Shown here one piece after another: positions 8,337 to 16,183 of a DNA stretch of 64,000 bases. This DNA is from an uncultured Roseovarius sp. (lineage in GTDB: Bacteria > Pseudomonadota > Alphaproteobacteria > Rhodobacterales > Rhodobacteraceae), in the NCBI GenBank assembly GCA_947499555.1, contig CANMOU010000003.1:62001-126000 (forward strand), given 5' to 3'. Below the pieces are notes generated by a model. That model was not told the origin of the DNA and ran no database searches. It saw only the letters and a program-made list of their open reading frames with translations. The position numbers were made by a program, and so were the translations under genes. Within the stretch, counting starts at the first letter, position 1; every line of letters begins with the position of its first letter.

Positions 8337-8357
8337 ACCCCGGAGAGGAGAAAACAA

Positions 8358-8771
8358 ATGGCTGGAACACAATATCGCGGCTCCGAGATCAAGGATGTCG
8401 ACCAGTTCCTGAAAGACGCCGAAGGCCTTGAGTCCGAACGCGAAAAAGAAATCGGCCAGCACATTGGCTATCGCTATGACGTGAACCTTGTGCCGGATTA
8501 CAACCGGATCACACCCTTTTTGACCAAGTATATGGAGGTCATGGGCTGGGACGACCTGAACTGGCTGGAAGACGTGCATATGGGCTATGAGGAAGGCGCA
8601 CCGGCGGTTTTTGACCGCAACAACAACGGCTGGGTGCGGGTGCCGGACAGCATTGAGTTGCCCGACAACCAACAGGACCGGGACATGATCGCGCGCGAAT
8701 TGCTGATCAAGTTCCAGATGTCAGACCGGCATCCTCTCGTGAACCTGCGCAAGGCGTATATGAAGTTTTAA
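8358..8771 (+). CDS. Unknown 137-residue protein of the GlxBCD operon
   Basis: This is a soluble, acidic, mostly helical protein with no signal peptide and no motif I recognise. It starts after an AGAGGAG site and ends 4 bases before the nitrilase-family gene. The middle segment is rich in Trp, Asp and Glu (MGWDDLNWLEDVHMGYEEG). Being embedded in the operon suggests a subunit or assembly factor of the GlxBCD enzyme or an enzyme of the same pathway. This is context inference only. Confidence 0.75.
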   Translation: MAGTQYRGSEIKDVDQFLKDAEGLESEREKEIGQHIGYRYDVNLVPDYNRITPFLTKYMEVMGWDDLNWLEDVHMGYEEGAPAVFDRNNNGWVRVPDSIELPDNQQDRDMIARELLIKFQMSDRHPLVNLRKAYMKF

Positions 8772-8775
8772 GAAA

Positions 8776-9627
8776 ATGCCGCGCCCGCTTGATATTGCCT
8801 GCCTACAGACAAGGCCGATGCCCGACTTTCAGTCGGCGCTGGACGAGGCGATGCCGCTGGCCAAGGCCGCCGTCAAGGCGGGCGCGGATATCCTTTTCCT
8901 GCCGGAATATTGCGGCGGGTTGAAAACACAAGGGGCGGCTGTGACGCCGCCCTCTGCAATGGAAGCGGAACACCCCTTTTTGGCTGAAATGCAGCGCTTT
9001 GCCCGCGCGGCACGGGTGTGGATCAACCTCGGTTCGATTGCCGTGGATGGCCCGGACGGGCGCATCATAAATCGCGGCATCATGCTGGACGATACTGGGC
9101 AGATCCGAGGGCGCTACGACAAGATCAACATGTTCGACATTCAGCTAAGCGAGACGGAAGTTTACCGCGAAAGCGCGAAGGTCGCGCCGGGGTGCGAAGC
9201 GGTTATTCATGATACGCCCTTTGCCCGGATCGGGCATACGATCTGCTATGACCTGCGGTTTCCCGATCTGTGGCGCAGTCTTGCCCGGGCAGGGGCCGAG
9301 ATACTCATTTGCCCCGCAGCCTTCACCAAGAAGACCGGCGAGGCGCATTGGCATGTGCTCAACCGGGCGCGCGCTATTGAGAACACGCGCTTTGTTGTCT
9401 CGCCTTGTGCCATTGGTCCGGTGCCAGGTGGTGGAGAGACATTTGGGCATTCGCTGGTTATCAATCCTTGGGGTGAGGTCATCGCCGATGGCGGCACGAT
9501 CCCCGGCGTGGTGCAGGCGCAGATCGACATGGATCAGGTGGCCGAGACAGAGGCGCGTATTCCAAGTCTCGCCAATGAACAGGACTTTACCCTTGTGTCC
9601 GTTGACGCAAGAAGGAGCGTGGCATGA
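8776..9627 (+). CDS. Carbon-nitrogen hydrolase, nitrilase superfamily (omega-amidase-like)
   Basis: This 283-residue cytoplasmic amidase has the complete catalytic triad: E44 in LPEYCG, K116 in YDKINMFD and C157 in ICYDLRFP. Branch features such as the downstream AFTKKTGEAHWHVLNRARAIEN resemble the Nit1/omega-amidase group. That group hydrolyses small amides such as 2-oxoglutaramate, and here it lies beside glutamine-forming and glutamine-using enzymes, so a deaminated glutamine or glutamylamide product is a plausible substrate. It overlaps the next gene by 4 bases (ATGA). Confidence 0.85.
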   Translation: MPRPLDIACLQTRPMPDFQSALDEAMPLAKAAVKAGADILFLPEYCGGLKTQGAAVTPPSAMEAEHPFLAEMQRFARAARVWINLGSIAVDGPDGRIINRGIMLDDTGQIRGRYDKINMFDIQLSETEVYRESAKVAPGCEAVIHDTPFARIGHTICYDLRFPDLWRSLARAGAEILICPAAFTKKTGEAHWHVLNRARAIENTRFVVSPCAIGPVPGGGETFGHSLVINPWGEVIADGGTIPGVVQAQIDMDQVAETEARIPSLANEQDFTLVSVDARRSVA

Positions 9628-10220
9628 GCTCTCTCGCGGCCCAGTTGGGGCAAAGTTTTTCTGACAACCCGCTCCGGCTGGCATTCCTGAAATGGCAATG
9701 CCATGTGCGGCAACTTGCGATGCGCCAGAATGACGGGCGGCCCGATGCGGCGATCATGCCCGACGTGACACCGAAAGGCGCGTCCGAGCCTTTGGGCGCC
9801 GTGATCACCGTGATGAACAAAGCGCCGGGGTACTCGGTCACGCCGGAGCTGCAGCATATGGCGGCCAAGACCAATGACCCCGCGCAGCGGCGGCAAAACG
9901 CGCTGCAGTTCCTTTCGGCCACCTATTACCAGAAGGCCAAGGAATTTTCCGACATTCTGACGGCAACCTTTCCACCGGGCAGTCCGGGGGCGAAGACCCT
10001 GCATGAGGCGGGGCACGCGACACTGACATTTGAGGCCTATGGGCAGCGGTTCGATCTGGAGTGCAAGATCTGGCGTCTGGCGCCGCATAACCTGCTGCAT
10101 CAAGCCACCATGGCGCACAATATTCTGTTCAATCCAACCCTGCCGCCCGCGACAGAAGTGCTTGGGTTCGAGCCAGATTGGGAGGCCAGCCGCGCCGACC
10201 CGCCGGTCGGGCAAAGGTGA
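9624..10220 (+). CDS. Unknown 198-residue protein, last gene of the nitrogen operon
   Basis: This soluble protein has an N-terminal helical part (LAFLKWQCHVRQLAMRQ) and a C-terminal domain containing WRLAPHNLLHQATMAHN, with several His and Trp residues. I recognise no family. It is translationally coupled to the amidase gene (ATGA overlap) and followed by a clear terminator, which defines the 3' end of the operon that begins at the synthetase. Confidence 0.7.
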   Translation: MSSLAAQLGQSFSDNPLRLAFLKWQCHVRQLAMRQNDGRPDAAIMPDVTPKGASEPLGAVITVMNKAPGYSVTPELQHMAAKTNDPAQRRQNALQFLSATYYQKAKEFSDILTATFPPGSPGAKTLHEAGHATLTFEAYGQRFDLECKIWRLAPHNLLHQATMAHNILFNPTLPPATEVLGFEPDWEASRADPPVGQR

Positions 10221-10257
10221 CCGGCTGAATTTGAGCATCTAACGAACGATGAAAGAG

Positions 10258-10279
10258 GGGCGTGCATGCCCTTTTTTTT
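10258..10279 (+). terminator. Rho-independent terminator of the nitrogen operon
   Basis: GGGC (10258-10261) and GCCC (10268-10271) form a short stem (inner bases GTGCAT can add weak pairing), followed at once by eight T residues (10272-10279). It separates the synthetase-to-unknown operon from the GntR-led operon. Confidence 0.75.
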
Positions 10280-10297
10280 GTTGTTGGTAAAGTCAAA

Positions 10298-10315
10298 TAC
10301 AAATTGTATACATAA
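10298..10315. promoter_or_regulatory. Palindromic candidate operator of the second GntR gene
   Basis: TACAAATTGTA (10298-10308) is a perfect 11-base palindrome, overlapped by TTGTATACA (10304-10312). FCD-type GntR regulators often bind TTGTATACAA-like sites, so this is a good candidate for autoregulation. It lies directly upstream of the regulator's GTG start at 10325. Confidence 0.5.
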
Positions 10316-10324
10316 GGTATTAAA

Positions 10325-11041
10325 GTGAGTCGCCCCTTGCCAACAGACCGCAAAAAAGACTGTCTCGAAGACATCAAGATGCGTATCCTGACGCTCGATA
10401 TTGCGCCCGGCAGTGATCTGGATGAGGCGTCGTTATGTGACCGTTACGGCATGTCGCGCACGCCAATGCGTGAGATATTCCAAAGACTTGGCGGCGAAGG
10501 GTTTGTCCAGCTGACGCAAAACCGGGGGGCCAAGGTGGCCTCGATGGATCTTGCTGTCATGCGCATGTTCTTTCAGACGGCGCCGGTGATCTATGCCAGT
10601 GTTGCGCGGCTGGCGGCTGAGAATCGGCGCATTTCTGATCTGGCACCGCTGCAGGCAACGCAAGAGACGTTTCGTGCCGCGACCGAGGGCGGAGATGCCG
10701 GGCAGGCGGCCCTTTTGAACCACCGTTTTCACCTCCAGATCGGAGAGATGGCGCGCAACCCCTATCTTCTGCCGAGCCTGAAGCGGATGCTGATTGATCA
10801 CACCCGGCTGAGCCAGACCTTTTACCGCCCGGCTTCGGAAGACGAAGCAGCGCGTGTGGCGCGGGCGGTTGAGCAGCATGAGGCGATGATCGCGGCCTTT
10901 GAAGCACAGGACGCGCAGCGCGCGGTGGATCTTACCATTGACCATTGGAACCTGTCGCGCGACCGGTTGGAGCAGTTCGTAACGCCCGACCCTCTGCCGA
11001 TTGACGTTTTGACCGAAAAAGGAGGCGCGCATGCAGTTTGA
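10325..11041 (+). CDS. GntR-family transcriptional regulator (FCD subfamily), first gene of the catabolic operon
   Basis: This 238-residue protein uses a GTG start (AAGG site at 10314-10317). Residues 15-75 form the winged helix with LCDRYGMSRTPMREIFQRL, and residues 85-215 form a helical FCD domain with the metal-ligand pattern N-H-R-F-H and D-H. It is codirectional with and overlaps the DapA-family gene by 11 bases, so it is part of the operon it probably controls. The inducer is unknown; a betaine or hydroxyproline derivative would fit the downstream genes. Confidence 0.85.
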   Translation: MSRPLPTDRKKDCLEDIKMRILTLDIAPGSDLDEASLCDRYGMSRTPMREIFQRLGGEGFVQLTQNRGAKVASMDLAVMRMFFQTAPVIYASVARLAAENRRISDLAPLQATQETFRAATEGGDAGQAALLNHRFHLQIGEMARNPYLLPSLKRMLIDHTRLSQTFYRPASEDEAARVARAVEQHEAMIAAFEAQDAQRAVDLTIDHWNLSRDRLEQFVTPDPLPIDVLTEKGGAHAV

Positions 11042-11939
11042 GGGCATCTGGACCCCGATCGTGACGCCCTATCATGCGGATTTTTCACTGAATGAGGGCG
11101 CGCTGGCCGAAACGGTGGAACTGCTGATCAAGGGTGGTGTGCATGGGATCATCGCAGCGGGTACGACGGGCGAATATTACGCGCAAACCTTTGACGAACG
11201 GGTCGACCTGGCGCGCAGGATCAAGACGCTGATCAAGGGGCGCGTGCCAATGGTGATGGGCACCGGCGCGATGCGGACCGAGGACAGCATAGACTACGCC
11301 AAGGCCGCAGTGGAGATTGGTGCCGATGCGCTTTTAGTGGCGACACCGCCCTATGCGGTGCCCACAGGGCGCGAGATTGCTTTGCATGCGCTCGCGATTG
11401 ACCGCGCCGCGAACCTGCCGGTGATGCTTTACAATTACCCCGGCCGGATGGGCGTGAACATGGATGAAGAAACGCTCGATCGGCTGGGCCGCAATCCGAA
11501 TTTCTGCGGGATCAAGGAAAGTTCGGGCGATATCAACCGTTTGCATATGATCGGCCGCGATTATCCGCATCTGGGCCTGCTGTGTGGCATGGATGACCAG
11601 GCGCTTGAATTCTTCGCCTGGGGCGCGCGCGGCTGGGTTTGCGCGGGGTCGAATTTCGCGCCCGAGGCGCATGTGGCGCTTTACCGGGCCTGTGTGCTGG
11701 AAGGTAACTTTACCAAGGGGCGTGCGATTATGTCTGCGATGATGCCGCTCATGCGCGTGCTCGAACAAGGCGGCAAGTTCATCCAGTGTATCAAGCATGG
11801 TCTGACCATGCGGGGCATAGAGGCCGGGCCGCCGCGCAAGCCGCTGCAACCGCTGAACAAGGATGACAGGCGGGCGCTTGAGGAAGTGATCCGCACAATG
11901 AACACCGCGATTGCGGCCATTGAGGGGGGCAAGACATGA
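11031..11939 (+). CDS. DapA-family aldolase/lyase (dihydrodipicolinate synthase-like)
   Basis: This 302-residue TIM-barrel class I Schiff-base enzyme has AAGTTGEYY (44-48 GTTGE), catalytic Tyr134 in LYNYPGRMG and the Schiff-base Lys162 in CGIKESSGD. The housekeeping DapA Arg138-type pattern is not evident. Family members in catabolic clusters include 4-hydroxy-1-pyrroline-2-carboxylate deaminase, which makes 2-oxoglutarate semialdehyde. The next gene is an aldehyde dehydrogenase overlapping by 4 bases, and an epimerase of the hydroxyproline-betaine type follows, so that deaminase role is my preferred hypothesis. Other sugar-acid aldolase roles remain possible. Confidence 0.8.
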   Translation: MQFEGIWTPIVTPYHADFSLNEGALAETVELLIKGGVHGIIAAGTTGEYYAQTFDERVDLARRIKTLIKGRVPMVMGTGAMRTEDSIDYAKAAVEIGADALLVATPPYAVPTGREIALHALAIDRAANLPVMLYNYPGRMGVNMDEETLDRLGRNPNFCGIKESSGDINRLHMIGRDYPHLGLLCGMDDQALEFFAWGARGWVCAGSNFAPEAHVALYRACVLEGNFTKGRAIMSAMMPLMRVLEQGGKFIQCIKHGLTMRGIEAGPPRKPLQPLNKDDRRALEEVIRTMNTAIAAIEGGKT

Positions 11940-13429
11940 CCGAGCTTCTGACACGCAAGGAATATGGCGCGATTGCTGCCGAGATTGACCTGCCGGCCGC
12001 ACCTTTCGTGGACGGCAAATTCCGCAAGGGATCAGGCCCGATGATGGAAACGGTGAACCCCGCCACAGGCGAGGTGTTAACGAAGGTGAGCACGGCAGGG
12101 CAGAAGGATGTGGATTTTGCCGTTGGGAAGGCGCGCGAGGCCTTTGATCGCGGAGAGTGGTCCAGGGCGCATCCATCGGAGCGCAAGGATGTGCTCATTC
12201 GCCTGTGTAAGTTGATCACGCGGCGACGGCATGAACTGGCGGTGATGGAGAGCCTCGACAGCGGTAAGCCCATCCGGGATTGCGAGATGATCGACATCCC
12301 CGAGACCATTCACACGATCAAATGGCATGGGGAGTTGATCGACAAAATCTATGATCAGGTGGGGCCATCGGGCGATGATGCGCTGAGCATGATCGTCCGC
12401 GAGCCCATCGGCGTGGTGGCCTGTGTGCTGCCGTGGAACTTCCCGCTTCTGATGATGGCGTGGAAGATCGGTCCGGCGCTGGCGGCGGGCAATTCGGTGA
12501 TCGTGAAGCCGGCGGAGCAGACCTCGCTTACCGCCTTGCGGCTGGCCGAAGTGGCGCATATGGCGGGCATCCCGCGCGGGGTGTTGCAGGTGTTGCCGGG
12601 CGATGGGCCGTCGGTTGGCGAACCGCTGGGGATGCACATGGATGTGGATATGGTGAGCTTCACCGGCTCCACCGAGACGGGCAAACGGTTCCTGCGTTAT
12701 GCTGCTGATTCCAATATGAAAAAGATCACGCTGGAATGCGGTGGTAAGAACCCCGCCGTGGTGCTGGAGGATGCCGAGAACCTCGATCATGTGGCTGAAC
12801 ATGTGGTCAACGCGGCCTTCTGGAACATGGGTGAGAACTGCTCTGCCGCGTCCCGGCTGATTGTGCATAAGGCGGTGAAAGAGCCACTACTGGAGCGGAT
12901 TGTGGCGCGCATGCGCGACTGGAAAACCGGCGATCCACTCGACCCGGCCAACCATCTGGGGGCGCTGGTGGATGCCGAACATTGCAAGAAGGTGGCAGGC
13001 TACCTTAAGGGCAAGGCTGTTGCGGGGGGCGGGAAGCCAAAGGGCAATTTTGTGGAGCCTACTGTCTATGAGGTCAAGAAGGCCGACAAGCGCGCCCGTG
13101 AGGAGATCTTTGGCCCAGTGTTGAGTGTCATTGAAGTGGCCAGCGAGGCCGAGGCGATTGAGCTGGCCAATGACACCGACTACGGGCTGGCGGCGTCGGT
13201 GTTCACTGGGAATATTCGACGAGCTTTAAGTGCCGCGAAAAACATACGCGCCGGTACGGTCACGGTGAATTGCTACGGCGAGGGCGATATCGCAACGCCC
13301 TTTGGCGGGTTCAAGCAATCGGGCTTTGGCGGGCGTGACAATGGCATTCATGCGCATGATCAGTTTACGGAAGCTAAGACGATCTGGGTGGATTTGAGTG
13401 ATCCGAAGGATGGGGATTTGGTGGGATGA
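11936..13429 (+). CDS. NAD(P)-dependent aldehyde dehydrogenase (PuuC/betaine-aldehyde type)
   Basis: This 497-residue enzyme has the full ALDH active site: N168 in PWNFP, E267 in LECGGKNP, C302 in MGENCSAASR, the cofactor segment FTGSTETGK and the C-terminal GGFKQSGFGGRDNG. The pattern DSGKPIRD...IP and the FTEAKTIW tail are closest to PuuC-like dehydrogenases of gamma-amino or semialdehyde substrates. In context it may oxidise 2-oxoglutarate semialdehyde or an amino-aldehyde formed by the FAD oxidase. It overlaps the DapA-family gene by 4 bases. The 91-base gap after it contains two palindromic repeats. Confidence 0.88.
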   Translation: MTELLTRKEYGAIAAEIDLPAAPFVDGKFRKGSGPMMETVNPATGEVLTKVSTAGQKDVDFAVGKAREAFDRGEWSRAHPSERKDVLIRLCKLITRRRHELAVMESLDSGKPIRDCEMIDIPETIHTIKWHGELIDKIYDQVGPSGDDALSMIVREPIGVVACVLPWNFPLLMMAWKIGPALAAGNSVIVKPAEQTSLTALRLAEVAHMAGIPRGVLQVLPGDGPSVGEPLGMHMDVDMVSFTGSTETGKRFLRYAADSNMKKITLECGGKNPAVVLEDAENLDHVAEHVVNAAFWNMGENCSAASRLIVHKAVKEPLLERIVARMRDWKTGDPLDPANHLGALVDAEHCKKVAGYLKGKAVAGGGKPKGNFVEPTVYEVKKADKRAREEIFGPVLSVIEVASEAEAIELANDTDYGLAASVFTGNIRRALSAAKNIRAGTVTVNCYGEGDIATPFGGFKQSGFGGRDNGIHAHDQFTEAKTIWVDLSDPKDGDLVG

Positions 13430-13443
13430 GCATCACGCTGCAC

Positions 13444-13502
13444 GTCCCGGATCCGATCCGGGACCTAAATGTGGAACGAGAGGCCCCGGATCAAGTCCGG
13501 GG
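13444..13502. repeat. Two CCGGATC-type palindromes in an operon gap
   Basis: GTCCCGGATC/GATCCGGGAC (13444-13464, 10-bp arms, 1-base centre) and CCCCGGA/TCCGGGG (13484-13502, 5-base loop) lie between the dehydrogenase and the methyltransferase gene. CCCCGGATCAAGTCCGGGG is a familiar dispersed palindrome in alphaproteobacterial genomes. A related copy in reverse sense is at 20268-20282. It is the only sizeable gap inside the operon. Confidence 0.7.
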
Positions 13503-13520
13503 CGCGAGGAGTCTAGGACA

Positions 13521-15074
13521 ATGACCGTTGAAGCCGTCGGCACCGTCCGGCGGGGACGTGGCGCGCGCAAGCAGGCGCGGCAGGCGCGGGATGTGACGAT
13601 GCTCCCTGCGCTTAAGCGGGGCATTCCGTTGACGGAGCCGATGGATGCCGAACAGATCGAGCGCATTGATAACGCCTCAATGGATATTCTGGAAAATGTC
13701 GGCGTGGTTTTTCGCGATGACATCGCTATCGCAGATTGGAAGCGCGCAGGCGCGGATGTGCGTGACGGGGACCGGGTACACCTGGATCGCGGGTTGGTGC
13801 GAGAGCTGATCAAGTCCATCCCCGAAACCTTCACCTACCACGCGCGCAACCCTGACAATACGCTACCGTTTGGAAAAGACCATGCGATTTTCGTGCCCAT
13901 GACCGGCGCGCCTTACCTGCGGGATCTGGATGATGTGCGCCGCAATCCGACGCTCGAGGATCTGGCGAATTTCCACAAGCTAAGCCACATGCTGCCCGCG
14001 ATGCATAGCTCGGCGCATCACATTGTCGAGCCCTATGATCACCCGATCAGCCAGCGGCACTTGCGCATCACCTATTCTTCGATGAAGCATTCCGACAAGA
14101 CGTTCATGGGCATGACGACAAGCCCCAAGAACGCCGAGGATGTGATAGACATGTGCGCCATCCTGTTTGGCGAAGGTTACATCGACACGCACCCGGTCGT
14201 GACAGGAAACTGCAATGGAAACAGTCCCCTAGTCTGGGATGAGACCATGTTGGGCGCGATGCGGGCCTTCAACAAGCGCAATCAGCCGGTGCTGTGCTCG
14301 CCCTTCGTTTTGGGAGGGGCCAACACGCCTGCCTCGGTCGCACCCACCGTGGCACAATTGAACGCCGAAGCGCTGAGCGCGCTGGCCTATACGCAAGTGG
14401 TGCGCAAGGGCTGTCCGGCGATCTACGGCCATTACCTTAGCACCGTCAGCATGAAGTCCGGCGCGCCCATGGCGGGCACGCCCGAGATTTCCCTCATGAA
14501 CCTGATGATTGGCCAGATGGCGCGTTACTACAAAGTGCCGTGGCGGTCGTCGAACACGTTGGGTGGGGCCAAGACGCTGGACGCGCAGGCGGGTTATGAA
14601 AGTGCCACCACCCTTATGGCCCTGCAAATGGCGGGCACCAATTACATGTGGCATTCTGCTGGATGGAACGAAGCGGGTATGCATTGTTCCATGGCCAAGT
14701 TCGTCATCGATGCAGAGCAGTGTGCGATGGCCTATCGCATGGCCGAAGGTATCCGTTGGGACGATTTCGACGAGGCGATTGCGGCGGTGTCGGATATCGG
14801 ACCGGGTGGGCATTACCTGGGCCATCCGCACACGTTAGAAAATTTCCAGCGCGCCTTCTTCATGCCAGAGCTGTTCGACAACAATTCGATCGAGCAATGG
14901 CAGGCCGAAGGGTCGGTCGAGGCCAATGAACGGGCCCTGAATTGCGCACGCCAGATGCTGAACGAGTATCAAGAACCCAAGCTGGATGAGGCCAAAAACG
15001 AAGCGCTTCTCGACTACATCGCCCGGCGTGAACGAGAAATTCCGGCAGCGGACGCGCTTAATCAGGAGTACTGA
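13521..15074 (+). CDS. Trimethylamine/quaternary-amine methyltransferase family protein (MttB superfamily, non-pyrrolysine)
   Basis: The ATG at 13521 (GAGGAG site at 13506) gives 517 residues; an in-frame extension to 13398 would run into the preceding gene. It is a TIM-barrel protein of the MttB superfamily, with YSSMKHSDKTFMGMTTSP, TGNCNGNSPLVWDETML and the late segment GTNYMWHSAGWNEAGMHCSMAKF. The frame has no internal amber codon, so it is of the pyrrolysine-free type whose known members demethylate glycine betaine, proline betaine or carnitine by transfer to a corrinoid protein. No corrinoid protein or reactivase lies in this window, which is odd for that chemistry. The stop overlaps the next start (TGATG). 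Confidence 0.85.
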   Translation: MTVEAVGTVRRGRGARKQARQARDVTMLPALKRGIPLTEPMDAEQIERIDNASMDILENVGVVFRDDIAIADWKRAGADVRDGDRVHLDRGLVRELIKSIPETFTYHARNPDNTLPFGKDHAIFVPMTGAPYLRDLDDVRRNPTLEDLANFHKLSHMLPAMHSSAHHIVEPYDHPISQRHLRITYSSMKHSDKTFMGMTTSPKNAEDVIDMCAILFGEGYIDTHPVVTGNCNGNSPLVWDETMLGAMRAFNKRNQPVLCSPFVLGGANTPASVAPTVAQLNAEALSALAYTQVVRKGCPAIYGHYLSTVSMKSGAPMAGTPEISLMNLMIGQMARYYKVPWRSSNTLGGAKTLDAQAGYESATTLMALQMAGTNYMWHSAGWNEAGMHCSMAKFVIDAEQCAMAYRMAEGIRWDDFDEAIAAVSDIGPGGHYLGHPHTLENFQRAFFMPELFDNNSIEQWQAEGSVEANERALNCARQMLNEYQEPKLDEAKNEALLDYIARREREIPAADALNQEY

Positions 15075-16180
15075 TGCGGATATCCGAGTTCCATATCTAT
15101 CACCATGATTTACCTGTAAAAAATGGCCCTTACACCATGTCGCACGGGCCGGTTTGGTCATTGGAAACGACCGTGGTTCGGCTGGTCACAGATCAGGGTG
15201 TCGAGGGCTGGGGAGAGGTCTGTCCCATTGGGCCACTATACGCGCCCGTACAGGCTAGTGGCGTTCGGGCTTTGCTGAATGACATCGGAGCGGGTCTGGT
15301 GGGTGTCGAGCTGTCGGTCAATGCGGTCAGCGCGGCGATTGATGTCCAGATTGAGGGTGGCAACTATGCACGCTCCGCCGTGGACATCGCCGTGCATGAC
15401 GCACTGGGCCAATCTTTGGGTGTCTCGGTGGCGACGCTTCTTGGCGGGGCCTATCAGACGCGCTTGCCGTCTTACTACGCGACGGGCATCGGCACGCCCG
15501 ATGAGATTGCCAGACTCGCACTTGATAAAGTGAACGAAGGCTATCCGCGCATTCAGATCAAGGCCGGAGGTCGCGACGTGGCCGAAGATATCGCCACGCT
15601 GCGCAAAGTATACGAGACCGTACGAGACAGAGCACGCATTCTGGTCGATCCCAACCGCGGCTTGAGCGGCAATGATGCCTTGCGGCTTTCGCGCGAGTGC
15701 CAAGACATTCCGTTTGTCCTTGAGCAGCCCTGCAACACGATAGAGGAGATCGCCCGCATCCGGCCGCTGATGCACCACCCCATTCATATCGACGAGAGCA
15801 TGGTCGATCTCAACACGGTCCTGCGTCTCGTGGGGGATGGGTTGGTGGACGGGTTCGGGATGAAGATCTCCCGTCTGGGTGGGTTGCGCCCGGCTTCGAC
15901 CTTTCGTGATGTCGCGGCTGTGAGGCGGCTACCGCATTCCTGCGAAGATAGTTGGGGGGGCGACATCGTCAACGCTGCTTGTGTGCATTTGGGTGCTACG
16001 GTGCGTCCGCGTCTGCTAGAAGGTGTATGGCTGGCGCAGCCTTATATCGAAGGCCACTATGCTCCAAACGGAGGCGTACGGATAGAGGGCGGCCATATCG
16101 CCTTGCCCGACGGGCCGGGCCTTGGCATTTCGCCTGATCCAGACGTCTTTGGCGCGCCTGCCGCGTCTTTCGGGGGTTAA
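15074..16180 (+). CDS. Enolase-superfamily racemase/epimerase, resembling 4-hydroxyproline betaine 2-epimerase (HpbD)
   Basis: This 368-residue protein of the mandelate racemase/muconate lactonizing family has an N-terminal capping domain and a barrel with paired lysine bases K163 (RIQIKAGG) and K264 (GFGMKISRLGG). The metal ligands are D192 (VDPNRG), E217 (LEQPC) and D240 (IDES). The N-terminus NGPYTMSHGPVWSLETT and the block LPSYYATGIGTPDEIA closely resemble, as I remember them, the roseobacter HpbD proteins that epimerise C2 of hydroxyproline betaine and proline betaine. Cis-3-hydroxyproline dehydratase is a related alternative. This is the most specific clue to the substrate of the operon. 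Confidence 0.8.
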   Translation: MRISEFHIYHHDLPVKNGPYTMSHGPVWSLETTVVRLVTDQGVEGWGEVCPIGPLYAPVQASGVRALLNDIGAGLVGVELSVNAVSAAIDVQIEGGNYARSAVDIAVHDALGQSLGVSVATLLGGAYQTRLPSYYATGIGTPDEIARLALDKVNEGYPRIQIKAGGRDVAEDIATLRKVYETVRDRARILVDPNRGLSGNDALRLSRECQDIPFVLEQPCNTIEEIARIRPLMHHPIHIDESMVDLNTVLRLVGDGLVDGFGMKISRLGGLRPASTFRDVAAVRRLPHSCEDSWGGDIVNAACVHLGATVRPRLLEGVWLAQPYIEGHYAPNGGVRIEGGHIALPDGPGLGISPDPDVFGAPAASFGG

Positions 16181-16183
16181 CCC

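Noticed and set aside
13521-15074. Possibility that the MttB homologue contains pyrrolysine
   Set aside because: The frame has no internal TAG; the protein is continuous to its TGA stop.
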